This document shows positions 1-9,115 of a stretch of 64,000 bases of DNA, in pieces; within the stretch, counting starts at the first letter, position 1, and each line of letters starts with the position of its first letter. A program made the translations under genes and the position numbers. This DNA is from Bacteroidota bacterium (lineage in GTDB: Bacteria > Bacteroidota > Bacteroidia > UKL13-3): the NCBI GenBank assembly GCA_947464275.1, contig CANHVU010000003.1, forward strand, positions 1 to 64,000, in the 5' to 3' direction. Below the pieces are notes generated by a model. It was not told the origin of the DNA and did no database searches. It was given only the letters and a program-made list of their open reading frames with translations.

Positions 1-456
1 AATGAAATAAAAGTATTTAATACCGATTGTGGTAAAGTAGCTATTAATGTTTGTTACGATGTGGAGTTTCCTGAAATGGCTCGCATAGCTTGTAATAAAG
101 GAGCTAAAATACTTTTTGTACCTTTCAGTACCGATGAAAAACATGGCCATTTGCGCGTAAAATTATGCGCCCAAGCGCGTGCCATTGAAAACCAAATTAT
201 AGTGGCTACTGCAGGAACTGTAGGTAATATTCCTTCGGTTGATAATATGGATATTAATTATGCACAATCGGGTATTTATACGCCAAGTGATTTTGCTTTT
301 CCACCAGATGCCATAGCCGGTGAGGCAAGCACCAATATCGAGACTGTAGTTATTGCCGATTTGGATTTGGCTGCCATAGAACGTGCTAGAAACACAGGAA
401 CAGTGCTAAATTGGAAAGATAGGAGATTGGATATGTACGAAGTGTTAGAAAAATAA
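1..456 (+). CDS. Carbon-nitrogen hydrolase (nitrilase superfamily), C-terminal part
   Basis: The reading frame is open from the first base, so this is the 3' part of a gene that begins outside the window. The nitrilase-superfamily nucleophile is visible as CYDVEFPE around bases 52-75, followed by a GA..LFVPFSTDE stretch and an R-A-I-E-N motif typical of the alpha-beta-beta-alpha fold. Such enzymes hydrolyse or form C-N bonds through a Cys-Glu-Lys triad; only the Cys part can be seen here. The sequence resembles the C-terminal domain of YhcX-type proteins, where an N-terminal GNAT acetyltransferase domain is fused to the hydrolase, but the upstream part is missing so the fusion is an inference. 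The substrate is unknown. A strong hairpin follows the stop codon. Confidence 0.85.
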   Translation, partial: NEIKVFNTDCGKVAINVCYDVEFPEMARIACNKGAKILFVPFSTDEKHGHLRVKLCAQARAIENQIIVATAGTVGNIPSVDNMDINYAQSGIYTPSDFAFPPDAIAGEASTNIETVVIADLDLAAIERARNTGTVLNWKDRRLDMYEVLEK

Positions 457-474
457 ATAATAGGCAGTATATAA

Positions 475-510
475 AAATACCCCAGTTAGTCTAAACTAAT
501 TGGGGTATTT
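475..510. terminator. Bidirectional intrinsic terminator
   Basis: A stem with arms AAATACCCC and GGGGTATTT extends inward through AGTTAGT / ACTAATT with one mismatch and ends in T-rich sequence on both strands. It sits between the hydrolase stop (456) and the convergent MoxR gene stop (532), so it can end transcription from both sides. Confidence 0.8.
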
Positions 511-531
511 CTTTTATAGTTGATTAATGAT

Positions 532-1494
532 TTACATAATACCTGCAATAATTTGCTCAATTTTAATTCCTTCTGCTTCTGCACGGTAATTTTTTATCAT
601 TCTATGACGTAAAATATTTACTGCTACAGCTTTTACATTTTCTATGTCAGGAGAATATTTTCCATGAAGCAACGCATGCGCTTTAGCGCCAATAATTAAA
701 AATTGTCCCGCACGTGGACCAGCCCCAAAATCAATATATTTTTTTATTTCATCTGTTGCAAAACTACTTTGCGGGCGTGTTTTACTTACTAATTTTACAG
801 CATAGTCAATAACATTATCAGCTACTGGTGTTTTGCGCACCAAATCTTGAAAGGCTAAAATTTCTGTACCATGAATAATTTTATTCAACTGAATTTTATT
901 ATTGCTAGTGGTTGCTTTTATGATATCTACCTCTTCTTCAAAACTAGGATAATCAAGAAATACATTAAACATAAAACGATCTAACTGTGCTTCCGGTAAT
1001 GCATAAGTTCCTTCTTGTTCTATGGGATTTTGAGTAGCTAATACAAAAAAAGGATTTGGTAATTGATGCAATTTTCCGTTAATAGTTACTGTTTTTTCCT
1101 GCATAGCTTCTAGTAATGCAGCTTGTGTTTTAGGTGGTGTACGATTTATTTCATCTGCTAAAATTATATTTGCAAAAATAGGGCCATGCAAAAACTGAAA
1201 CTCACGTTTTTCATTTAATATTTCACTTCCAGTAATATCACTTGGCATTAAATCGGGTGTAAACTGAATTCGGTTAAAACTCAAGTCTAATACTTCACTT
1301 AATGTTTTAACCAATAATGTTTTGGCTAATCCGGGTAAGCCAATCATTAAGGTATGTCCGTTACTAAATATTGAAATAAGTAAGGCTTCTACAATACTAT
1401 TTTGCCCAACAATTACTTTACTAATTTCTTTTTTTAATTCAGTATATTTTTGGTGTAAAGCATTAGCTGCCTCAACATCGTTTTGATATAACAT
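532..1494 (-). CDS. MoxR-family AAA+ ATPase
   Basis: A 320-residue AAA+ ATPase of the MoxR group. Walker A is GLPGLAKT at residues 52-59, Walker B is ILADE at 111-115 followed by INRTPPKTQAALLEAMQE, and the sensor stretch ATQNPIEQEGTYALPEAQLDRF follows. MoxR proteins act as chaperone-like ATPases, usually with von Willebrand factor A proteins; no such partner is in the window. It is the last gene of a minus-strand run behind two periplasmic prolyl isomerases, with only 17 bases separating it from the second. The shared orientation and short gap suggest one transcript, and a role in envelope or protein maturation is inferred. Length matches the family. Confidence 0.93.
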   Translation of the reverse strand: MLYQNDVEAANALHQKYTELKKEISKVIVGQNSIVEALLISIFSNGHTLMIGLPGLAKTLLVKTLSEVLDLSFNRIQFTPDLMPSDITGSEILNEKREFQFLHGPIFANIILADEINRTPPKTQAALLEAMQEKTVTINGKLHQLPNPFFVLATQNPIEQEGTYALPEAQLDRFMFNVFLDYPSFEEEVDIIKATTSNNKIQLNKIIHGTEILAFQDLVRKTPVADNVIDYAVKLVSKTRPQSSFATDEIKKYIDFGAGPRAGQFLIIGAKAHALLHGKYSPDIENVKAVAVNILRHRMIKNYRAEAEGIKIEQIIAGIM

Positions 1495-1511
1495 ATTGTA
1501 ATGGTGTTAAA

Positions 1512-2888
1512 TTATTGATTTTTACTTTCCCATGATTGTAAACTTGGACAAGTTTTATATTCATCAGCAACTTGAACATAAAATTGTTTTCTATTCTTTT
1601 CAATCCAACGTGCTAAAGTCTTTTGTTTTTTATCTTCCTCAGCAGCTATTTGCATTTTTTGATAATCATCTTTTAAATTAGCTATATGCGGTTTGCTTTC
1701 AGACTTTAAGTAAATTATTCTCCAAACTTTAACGGCTTCTCCTTGTGCATTTTGAATGGTAGTTAACTCAGCATTACTCATGTCACCCGGTTTTAAATTT
1801 TGGATTATTAAAAAAATATCTTTTGGTAATTCATCTATTGGAATTTTAGTATTGCCGTTTTGTGGATTGGATAAAAATCCACCTCTCGCACCTGTACGTT
1901 TTTCGGTACTGAATTTTTTAGCGGCTTCAGTAAAAGAAATAGAATCTAATTTTATTAAACTGATAATGGAATCTATTTTTATTCTTGAATCTTCAATATC
2001 TGCCTTATATATCTGTGGTTTAATAAGCACATGTCGCGCATGAACTTCTTCTCCACGCCTTTTAATTGGTTGAATAATATGATAACCAAATTTTGTTTCC
2101 ACTATTTTTGAAATACTATCTTGTGGGGTCTTAAATGCAGCAGCCTCAAACTCGGGAACCATCATTCCGCGACCAAAAAATCCTAAATCACCACCTTGTA
2201 CAGCACTTCCTTTATCATCACTATAAATTTTAGCAATTGTTCTAAAATTATCTCCATTAATTAATCTAGTACGTAATTCAGAAATTTTTTGGTAAGCAAT
2301 GTCTTTTGCTTCTTTCGAAACTTTGGGTTCTATAATAATTTGAGCCACTTCTACTTCCGAACTGTAATAAGGTAAACTATCCTTGTCTATTGCGTTAAAA
2401 TAGGTTTTTATGTCGGTAGGAGAAACTTTAATATCTTTCAATATTTTTTGCTGCATTTCCTGCATTAATAAACTCGTTTTAATTTTATCGCGGTAGTTTT
2501 GTTTTATTTCTGATATGCTTTTACCATAAAATTCTTCTAATCCCTTTTCTCCACCAAATTGACGAGCAAAATACTGTATACGCTGTTCTAACTCACCGTC
2601 AATACGTTCTTCTGTTAATGGTAAACTGTCAATTTCCGCTTTTGTTGAAAGCAATTTTTCAGTAAGTTTTTGTTTTAAAATATCGCATCTAATTGTATCG
2701 CTTCTTTTATCAGGATATTCTTTTAAAAATTGTTGATACTCAAATTCTATTTCTGAATGCAAAATTATTTTATCAGCAAACACACCAACAATACCATCAA
2801 TTGTTTCACCACTTCCGGGTTGGGCAGTAGCTATATTTGCCAACACTATAAAGGCAAAAAGGATTAAAAACTTACTTAATTTGAACAC
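1512..2888 (-). CDS. SurA-like periplasmic peptidyl-prolyl isomerase
   Basis: A 458-residue protein with an N-terminal signal peptide (hydrophobic core to about residue 22, ending ATAQ). It has a SurA-like N-terminal chaperone region (about 25-170) and two parvulin (PpiC) domains. The first, about 175-275, carries the [18 protein letters not shown] and FGYHIIQ motifs; the second, about 283-390, is more divergent ([10 protein letters not shown]). Parvulins catalyse cis-trans isomerisation of prolyl bonds, and SurA helps outer-membrane proteins fold. It lies between a second PpiC protein and MoxR on the same strand. Exact equivalence to SurA is inferred from layout, so no symbol is given. Confidence 0.9.
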   Translation of the reverse strand: MFKLSKFLILFAFIVLANIATAQPGSGETIDGIVGVFADKIILHSEIEFEYQQFLKEYPDKRSDTIRCDILKQKLTEKLLSTKAEIDSLPLTEERIDGELEQRIQYFARQFGGEKGLEEFYGKSISEIKQNYRDKIKTSLLMQEMQQKILKDIKVSPTDIKTYFNAIDKDSLPYYSSEVEVAQIIIEPKVSKEAKDIAYQKISELRTRLINGDNFRTIAKIYSDDKGSAVQGGDLGFFGRGMMVPEFEAAAFKTPQDSISKIVETKFGYHIIQPIKRRGEEVHARHVLIKPQIYKADIEDSRIKIDSIISLIKLDSISFTEAAKKFSTEKRTGARGGFLSNPQNGNTKIPIDELPKDIFLIIQNLKPGDMSNAELTTIQNAQGEAVKVWRIIYLKSESKPHIANLKDDYQKMQIAAEEDKKQKTLARWIEKNRKQFYVQVADEYKTCPSLQSWESKNQ

Positions 2889-2919
2889 GCTGATTTTATT
2901 TATTTAACCAATTTTAAAG

Positions 2920-2959
2920 CTATAAAGCTATTTGAAACAAGATTCAAATAGCTTTATAG
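2920..2959. other. Intergenic 17-bp perfect hairpin between the two PPIase genes
   Basis: Arms CTATAAAGCTATTTGAA (2920-2936) and its exact complement (2943-2959) enclose a 6-base loop. It lies in the 95-base gap between two co-oriented genes. There is no clear T-tract after it in the direction of transcription, so it may be an RNA processing or stability element or a partial terminator within the operon. Confidence 0.6.
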
Positions 2960-2983
2960 AATGTAATTTTATAATATTTTAGT

Positions 2984-4978
2984 TTAGAACAAACCTTTTA
3001 CTGTTTCTTCGTTTACTACAATATTGTATTTGTTTCTTAACTCTTTAATCCAATCTTTTTCCAATTGGTTTTGATATTCGCTTGTTGCAATACCTTTTGC
3101 TTCTTTTAACGTTTTAACTTCACTATTTACTACACCACTTACAAAATAAAATTTAAAACCGCCATCAGTATTAGTTATATCAACTATTCCTTTTTTATCC
3201 CAAAGTTTATCAGCGGTAGCATCTGAACGCTCACTTTTAATTTCTTTACTACTTATTGTACCAGCTACTTTTTTATTTAATTTAGCAAATATTTCTGCCT
3301 CGGTTTTTCCTTTATTAAACATTTTAACTGCTTCAACTTTGGTTTTTTCATTTAAGCAAGTGTATGTTTTGTAAGAAACTCTATCTTTCCATTTGTAGTT
3401 ATTTTTATTATTTTCATAAAACTTTTCTAAACCAATTGTATCACTCACCGCTTTACTCCATACTTTTTTATCAGTTAAGTCAAATAATAAAATACCGTCA
3501 TTATACTCTTGCATTACATTTCTGAAGTCTTCATATTTTACATCTAAAATTGATTCTTCATAAGAAATACATTTATTATCAGCCCAAGTGCGGAACATGT
3601 TTTGTGCAGCCATTTGAGCAGATGCTTTTTCTAAAGGCTGTTGGTTTGCTGCTAAATATTCAGCAAAATCTTTAACAGTATAGGTAGCAGTACCAATTGT
3701 AAATAATGGATTTTTATTGGTTTTACCTTCATCATAAGTCCAATTTCCACTAATAAAACTTGAATCTAAAGTAGCTGTAAATGCTTTTAAATTAGCTAAA
3801 TTTTCTTTGTAGTTATTTTCTTTTTTAACTCGCGCTATTACTGCAGCTTTTGAGCTTTCAGAACGTGAATCTTTGTTAGTTTTTTGTTTAATAACATCTT
3901 GAACATCTTTATATTCACCTAAAGGACGTTTTTCAATTAACTTAATAATATGAAATCCGAAATTTGTTTTAAAAGGTTTAGATACTTCGTCTGTTTTTAA
4001 CGAAAATGCAGTTTCTTTAAATTCTTCAGGATAACCACTTAAACTTGCCATCCAATTCATTTCACCTTTGTTTTTTGCACTACCTTCATCTTGGCTATAA
4101 TTTTCAGCTAAAGTGCCAAAGTTTTCACCTTTTTTAATCATTTCATAAATTGAATCAATTTTATTTTGTGCATCTTGAACTTGCTCTGGGCTTGCTTCGT
4201 ATTGATTTCTAATCATGATATGAGCTAATTTTACTTCTCCTCTTGCAGCTCTTTTATCATTTACCTTTAAGATATGGTATCCAAATTGTGTGCGGAAAGG
4301 CATTGAAATTTCACCTTTAGCAGTTTTGTAAGATTGGTTTTCGAAAGGATATACCATTTGAAAAACAGTGTACCAACCTAATTTTCCACCCATTTTTTTA
4401 GCAGAAGGGTCTTCAGAATATTTACTTGCCAATGAATCAAAGTTTTCACCTTTAAGTGCACGTTTTCTTAAATCTATTAGTTTAGTGTAAGCGGCTAATG
4501 TATCTGCAGGACTTGCATTTTCATTACAAAACAATAAAATATGGCTACCATTAATTTCAGTTTTCATACGTTGGTATGCCTCTTGCATTAATGTTTCACT
4601 TACTTTTTTATCAGTCAAATATGGATTGCTTAACTGTTTTCTGTATCCGGCTAATTCAGTGATGAAATTATTGTTTGTATCTAATTTTAAAGCCTTTGCT
4701 TCTTTCACTTTTAATTTAAAATTGATATATAAATCCAAGTATTCGCGAACTTCTTTTTCGTTTAATTTATCTTTACTGGTTTTGTTTTTGTAAAGTAAAC
4801 GTTCAAATTCATTTTGGTAAACAGTATCTGTTCCATAAATAAACACTACTGGATTTGGCCTTGCTGCTGGCGTTAATTTTACTGCTGTAGCTAAAGCCTT
4901 TTTGCCTTTTTGAGCAAAAGTTTGATTGGTAATTGATAATACTAAAATTGATAATGCTAATGATGCAATCTTCTTCAT
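2984..4978 (-). CDS. Large periplasmic PpiC-type peptidyl-prolyl isomerase
   Basis: A 664-residue protein with a signal peptide (hydrophobic residues 4-22, ending FAQ). Two tandem parvulin domains are recognisable: about 140-245, with GGKLGWYTVFQMVYPFE and FGYHILKV, and about 250-355, with GEMNWM..YPEEFKETAF and FGFHIIKL. A long Lys-rich C-terminal region follows, which I cannot assign. It should act in the periplasm on folding of exported proteins. It starts the minus-strand run that continues with a SurA-like PPIase and MoxR, and it is divergent from the glycosyltransferase at 5130. Two adjacent PpiC genes of different length suggest a duplicated chaperone with separate clients (inference). 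Confidence 0.9.
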   Translation of the reverse strand: MKKIASLALSILVLSITNQTFAQKGKKALATAVKLTPAARPNPVVFIYGTDTVYQNEFERLLYKNKTSKDKLNEKEVREYLDLYINFKLKVKEAKALKLDTNNNFITELAGYRKQLSNPYLTDKKVSETLMQEAYQRMKTEINGSHILLFCNENASPADTLAAYTKLIDLRKRALKGENFDSLASKYSEDPSAKKMGGKLGWYTVFQMVYPFENQSYKTAKGEISMPFRTQFGYHILKVNDKRAARGEVKLAHIMIRNQYEASPEQVQDAQNKIDSIYEMIKKGENFGTLAENYSQDEGSAKNKGEMNWMASLSGYPEEFKETAFSLKTDEVSKPFKTNFGFHIIKLIEKRPLGEYKDVQDVIKQKTNKDSRSESSKAAVIARVKKENNYKENLANLKAFTATLDSSFISGNWTYDEGKTNKNPLFTIGTATYTVKDFAEYLAANQQPLEKASAQMAAQNMFRTWADNKCISYEESILDVKYEDFRNVMQEYNDGILLFDLTDKKVWSKAVSDTIGLEKFYENNKNNYKWKDRVSYKTYTCLNEKTKVEAVKMFNKGKTEAEIFAKLNKKVAGTISSKEIKSERSDATADKLWDKKGIVDITNTDGGFKFYFVSGVVNSEVKTLKEAKGIATSEYQNQLEKDWIKELRNKYNIVVNEETVKGLF

Positions 4979-5129
4979 ATATTTTTCTATTTTCTTTTTG
5001 ATTAAAAGGATTGCAAAAATATAAATTTAAAGCATGCTCACAAGTTTTTAATAGTATTTATAAAACTCTATTTTGTTTATTTTTAGGTAATTGTAAAAAT
5101 TACTATTTTCAAACAAAATTTAATTTTAT

Positions 5130-6239
5130 TTGCAAGCTGTGGAAATAGCTGTAACCCTCTTACTTTTTTGCTTTGTGTGTTTGCAATTTACTTTGTTATT
5201 TTCAATATTGAATTTACCTAAACAAACCAGATTTTTCAGTAATGATGAAGGTTTACCTCATATTTCCATATTGATTGCTGCACGAAATGAAGAAAAAAAT
5301 ATTATCAATTGCTTAAAATCGCTTGAGTTACTAGATTATCCTAAAAATAAACTAGAAATATTAATTGGCAACGATCAATCAACAGATAGAACAGCCGAAT
5401 TAGTAGCTGAATTTACCCAAAATAAATATTATTTTAAAATCATTGAAATAACCGAAAACATAGGAAACGCCAAGGCTAAAGCCAATGTTTTAACACATTT
5501 ATTTAACCAAAGTACTGGCCAAATTATTTTTGTTACTGACGCTGATATTCAAGTAAAATCAAGTTGGGTTAAAAGTATCTTGCCCTATTTTAAAAACCCT
5601 GAAGTAGGCATTGTTTCAGGCACTACTGTAGTTAACGGAACAACTTTATTTGGCAAATTGCAAAGTATTGATTGGCTTTATTTTTCCGGTTTGCTTACTG
5701 CATTTGATAATTTAGGTTTAAAAAGTACAGCAGTTGGCAATAACATGGCACTTACTAAAATAGCCTACGAGGCCACAGGAGGTTATTCCTCATTGAATTT
5801 TAGCGTTACAGAAGATTTGGCACTTTTTACCGCAGTAACCCAAAAAGGATTTAAAGCAATAAATTTGCTTGAAACAAATAATTTAAATTTTTCAAAGCAG
5901 CAGGATTCATTCCAAAACTTTTTACATCAACGTAAGCGCTGGCTTATAGGTGCACAAGACTTAAATTTAAAATGGAAAATGCTTTTTGCATTAATGGGTT
6001 TATTTTACCCATGTTTACTTGTGCTTTTATTTTTTAGTTATAAAAATGCTGTTGCTCTTTTGATTTGCAAGTTTTTAATTCAAACGGGTATTTCAATTTT
6101 AGTTTCAAAAAGACTGCAAATAAAAACCAATATTTTTCATTTAATTTTATTCGAAATATACTCCATAATAAGCACCTTTGCCATAACTATTTTTTATGTT
6201 TTACCCATTAAAATGAATTGGAAAGAGCGTAATTATTAA
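5130..6239 (+). CDS. Family 2 glycosyltransferase, membrane-bound
   Basis: A 369-residue GT2 enzyme. One N-terminal membrane segment (about 5-28) is followed by a GT-A domain beginning ISILIAARNEE (46-56), with the DxD-type motif DAD at 137-139, a TED motif near residue 228 and the QxxRW signature seen as HQRKRW near 267. About three membrane segments follow to the C-terminus. QxxRW and this topology are typical of processive or lipid-linked sugar transferases; the sugar and acceptor cannot be told. The longest frame begins with TTG at 5130; a GTG three codons later is an equal candidate and no ATG precedes the domain. The next gene starts 19 bases downstream. Confidence 0.88.
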   Translation: MQAVEIAVTLLLFCFVCLQFTLLFSILNLPKQTRFFSNDEGLPHISILIAARNEEKNIINCLKSLELLDYPKNKLEILIGNDQSTDRTAELVAEFTQNKYYFKIIEITENIGNAKAKANVLTHLFNQSTGQIIFVTDADIQVKSSWVKSILPYFKNPEVGIVSGTTVVNGTTLFGKLQSIDWLYFSGLLTAFDNLGLKSTAVGNNMALTKIAYEATGGYSSLNFSVTEDLALFTAVTQKGFKAINLLETNNLNFSKQQDSFQNFLHQRKRWLIGAQDLNLKWKMLFALMGLFYPCLLVLLFFSYKNAVALLICKFLIQTGISILVSKRLQIKTNIFHLILFEIYSIISTFAITIFYVLPIKMNWKERNY

Positions 6240-6258
6240 ACAAAAGAACACATTTCAA

Positions 6259-6909
6259 ATGATTTATATTCAGCAATTTACATTTAACGTTTTTCAAGAA
6301 AACACTTATATTCTTTACGATGAAACCAACGAAGCCATTATAATTGATGCGGGATGTATGACAGCTGATGAACAAAAAACGTTGGTTAATTTTATTGAAA
6401 CAAAGCAGTTAAAACCTGTAAAACTAGTAAATACCCATTGCCACATAGACCATGTTTTGGGCAATGAATTTGTGCTAAATAAATATAATATTCCATTGTA
6501 TTTGCATAAAGATGAACTCATTACCTATAAAGAAACCAAGCGTTGGACAGTAATGTTCAATATGCCTGATTTATTTATTCCAAAAAATGTAAATTTTATA
6601 GATGAAACTTCTGAAATTACATTTGGTAACTCCAAATTAAGTTGCCTTTTGGTGCCTGGCCATTCTATTGCAAGCATTGCATTTTATTGTAAAGAACAAA
6701 ACTTTCTAATTGGTGGTGATGTGATATTCCACATGAGTATTGGAAGAACAGATTTACCTGGAGGTGATTTAACCACATTATTACAAAGTATTAGCACAAA
6801 AGTATTTACCTTGCCAAACGAAACCAAAATATACAGCGGACATGGAGAACCAACTACTGTAGGTTTTGAAAAACAACACAATCCTTATACTAAAAACCTA
6901 TCAGCATGA
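6259..6909 (+). CDS. MBL-fold metallo-hydrolase (glyoxalase II-like)
   Basis: A 216-residue metallo-beta-lactamase-fold protein. The metal site HCHIDH is at residues 60-65 (THCHIDH), a further ligand is in VPGHS near 136, and GGDVIF near 155 supplies the bridging Asp. SGHGEPT near the end carries the last His. This is the short hydroxyacylglutathione hydrolase-like (GloB-like) group common in bacteria; thioester hydrolysis is expected, the real substrate is not known. Its stop codon overlaps the ATG of the next small gene (ATGA), so translation is probably coupled. Confidence 0.92.
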   Translation: MIYIQQFTFNVFQENTYILYDETNEAIIIDAGCMTADEQKTLVNFIETKQLKPVKLVNTHCHIDHVLGNEFVLNKYNIPLYLHKDELITYKETKRWTVMFNMPDLFIPKNVNFIDETSEITFGNSKLSCLLVPGHSIASIAFYCKEQNFLIGGDVIFHMSIGRTDLPGGDLTTLLQSISTKVFTLPNETKIYSGHGEPTTVGFEKQHNPYTKNLSA

Positions 6910-7025
6910 TTCAATACATAATAGTTGGAATTTTATTTGTAGCGGCCATTTCTTTTATGGTTTATAAATTAGTGAGTACAACAAAAAAAAGTAATTGTGG
7001 TGAAGGAAATTGTGGCTGTAAGTAA
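6906..7025 (+). CDS. Small Cys-rich membrane protein, FeoB-associated type
   Basis: A 39-residue protein that starts inside the stop of the metallo-hydrolase (ATGA). It has one N-terminal membrane helix (residues about 3-22), a short Thr/Lys linker and a Cys-rich tail reading SNCGEGNCGCK. Size, topology and tail match the FeoB-associated Cys-rich membrane protein family (Pfam FeoB_associated), whose members often sit beside the ferrous iron transporter FeoB. No feoB gene lies in this window, so the link with iron is only by family. The overlap with the upstream gene and the tight spacing to the thioesterase support it as a real coding gene. Confidence 0.75.
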   Translation: MIQYIIVGILFVAAISFMVYKLVSTTKKSNCGEGNCGCK

Positions 7026-7079
7026 TTGAAGATTTCAAAATTAAATATTTCAAAATTTATTAGCCAATTTACAAAGAAA

Positions 7080-7499
7080 ATGAAACTAAATACGAATAAA
7101 TACGAAACTACGTTAATAGTTAGGCCTGACGATATTGATATGAATAACCACGTGCACAGCAGTAAATATATGGATTATGTGCTTTTTGCACGTTACGACC
7201 AAATGCACCGTTGCTATAAAATGAGCATGGACGAATTTATCAAAGAGGGTTACGGTTGGGTAATAAAAAGTACGCAATTAGAATTTAAACGTTCGCTGGT
7301 TTTGGGTGATACATGCCAAATTTATACTTGGCTTGAAAACATGGAAGGCAGTAGCTGCAAGGTAAACTTTGAAATAAAAAAAGCCAATGGCAAAGAAAGC
7401 TGTACTGGCCATTTTATTTATACCATGGTAAATACTAATACTGGCCGTTCTGAAAAAGTTCCTCAATGGATTATTGACCGTTATTCAATAGCAGATTAA
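7080..7499 (+). CDS. Acyl-CoA thioesterase, hot-dog fold (YbgC/FatA-like)
   Basis: From the ATG at 7080 the product is 139 residues. The opening YETTLIVRPDDIDMNNHVHSSKYMDYV is the 4-hydroxybenzoyl-CoA thioesterase-type signature, with D-x-N-NHVH placing the catalytic Asp/Asn. These enzymes release acyl groups from CoA or ACP in the cytoplasm. The frame stays open upstream to a TTG at 7026, directly after the previous stop, but the added 18 residues are Lys/Ile-rich and unlike the family, so I chose the ATG. It lies in a co-directional run with the metallo-hydrolase before it and a lipoprotein 15 bases after. Confidence 0.88.
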   Translation: MKLNTNKYETTLIVRPDDIDMNNHVHSSKYMDYVLFARYDQMHRCYKMSMDEFIKEGYGWVIKSTQLEFKRSLVLGDTCQIYTWLENMEGSSCKVNFEIKKANGKESCTGHFIYTMVNTNTGRSEKVPQWIIDRYSIAD

Positions 7500-7514
7500 T
7501 ACAAAAAATAGTTA

Positions 7515-8939
7515 ATGAAATACATTTTATATATAGTTTTTATAAGCATATTAATTGGTAGCTGCCGCAAAGATGATGTTTTTACCAATGCGCCAGTTTC
7601 ACTTAATTTTAGTACCGATTCGGTTAATTTTGACACCATTTTTAGTTTAAAAGACAGTGGCGTAATTGGCACTCCAAGGTCTGTAACCTTGAGGTTAATA
7701 GTTACTAATCCAAACGATAACGCTGTAAAAACAAACATTCAGATGGAAGGAAACCAATATGGCTTATTTAAGCTAAATGCCGATGGTATTCCTGGTTCAG
7801 GTAATTTACAAAAAATTGATAATTTAGAAATTAGAGGTAAAGATAGTGTATATATATTTATTCAAACCTATATCAATCCTGATTTAACTAACGAGTTTCA
7901 AGTAATTGATCATGTTTTATTTAATACCAACGGAAATTTGCAAAAAGTAGTGGCATTAACTTATGCCATGAATGCCAATTATTTTAAAAATGATACTATT
8001 TCAAAAGATGAAACTTGGAATGTTTCAAAACCTTATGTAATTTATGATGATTTATTTATTAAACCTGGAGTTACTTTAACTATAAATCCGGGTGTAAAAA
8101 TTCATAGTCATAATAACTCCACCATTTATGTATGGGGAACTTTAAAAATATTAGGAACTGTAGATAATCCTGTGGTTTTGCAAGGAGATAGGCTAGGGGT
8201 AGATTACAGTGAAGTTCCAAATCAATGGAATGGCATTCATTTTTTGCAAAGTAGCGTTAACAATAAAATTCAAGGTGCAATTATTAAAAATGGATTTGTG
8301 GGTGTTAGGGTTGATTCGGTTTCATTAAACGGAAATCCTAAATTGGAATTATCGCAAACAATTATTCAAGATATGGGAGCAGTAGGTTTATTAAGCTACT
8401 CGGCCTATGTTAAAGCTGATAATAACTTAATAAGTGATTGCGGTCAATATACATTTTTAGGCGACTTAGGGGGACGTTATGATTTTACATTCAATACTTT
8501 TTCTGCAATAGGTAGCTCAGCTGCTAGAAAAAATGCAACTTTTACTATAACCAATACTCCATACAGAAATCAAAGTGGAGCTATAATAATGGCATTTCCG
8601 TTAAGTTATAATTTACGAAATAATATAATTTGGGGAAGTAATGAAGATGAAATTAATTTTGTAAGAGATGAACAAGGTGTAACTTTAAATACAAATGTTA
8701 AAAACAATAATATTAAAAGCACTTTATTCAGAGATGAGTTAATTCAATCCACATCCAAAATTGATAAGAACCAAGTCAATTATGACCCGCTTTTTGTTGA
8801 TTATACCAAGAAAAATTATAAGTTAAAAGGTGGTTCAATATGCACAGGAGCAGCCGAAACTGGAACTAGTATTACGGTAGATTTGGCAAACAAATTTAGA
8901 AGTTTTAGCCCAACCATTGGTGCTTATGAACCTGATTAA
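7515..8939 (+). CDS. Lipoprotein with right-handed beta-helix region
   Basis: A 474-residue exported lipoprotein: the lipobox is LIGSC with the Cys at about residue 17. The first 140 residues look like an immunoglobulin-like or choice-of-anchor domain (VNFDTIFSL..GTPRSVTLRLIVTNPNDNAVKTN). From about residue 160 comes a stretch of short beta-strand repeats (VTLTINPGVKIHSH, NSTIYVWGTLKILG, NKIQGAIIKNGFVGVRVD), as in right-handed parallel beta-helix proteins. No catalytic site is evident, so I read it as a surface or periplasmic structural or binding protein. It closes the run that starts at 5130; a strong terminator follows at 9061. Confidence 0.8.
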   Translation: MKYILYIVFISILIGSCRKDDVFTNAPVSLNFSTDSVNFDTIFSLKDSGVIGTPRSVTLRLIVTNPNDNAVKTNIQMEGNQYGLFKLNADGIPGSGNLQKIDNLEIRGKDSVYIFIQTYINPDLTNEFQVIDHVLFNTNGNLQKVVALTYAMNANYFKNDTISKDETWNVSKPYVIYDDLFIKPGVTLTINPGVKIHSHNNSTIYVWGTLKILGTVDNPVVLQGDRLGVDYSEVPNQWNGIHFLQSSVNNKIQGAIIKNGFVGVRVDSVSLNGNPKLELSQTIIQDMGAVGLLSYSAYVKADNNLISDCGQYTFLGDLGGRYDFTFNTFSAIGSSAARKNATFTITNTPYRNQSGAIIMAFPLSYNLRNNIIWGSNEDEINFVRDEQGVTLNTNVKNNNIKSTLFRDELIQSTSKIDKNQVNYDPLFVDYTKKNYKLKGGSICTGAAETGTSITVDLANKFRSFSPTIGAYEPD

Positions 8940-9060
8940 TTTTATCAGCTTTGCATCAAACAAATTGGTATAGTAAAGTGTATGATTGGGATTTTATTTT
9001 ATCAAAAAACCTAAAACCGAAATAGAGAAAAAAATAAAAAGTTATCAATTCAATAAAAAT

Positions 9061-9097
9061 AAAAAGGGGCCAGCTTAACAAGACAGCCCCTTTTTTT
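9061..9097. terminator. Intrinsic terminator
   Basis: Stem AAAAAGGGGC (9061-9070) pairs with GCCCCTTTTT (9086-9095), followed by more T. It lies between two convergent genes, the beta-helix lipoprotein and the minus-strand T9SS protein, and can serve both. The rest of the 8940-9115 gap shows nothing else. Confidence 0.85.
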
Positions 9098-9115
9098 ATA
9101 AATAGTTCAGCGTAT

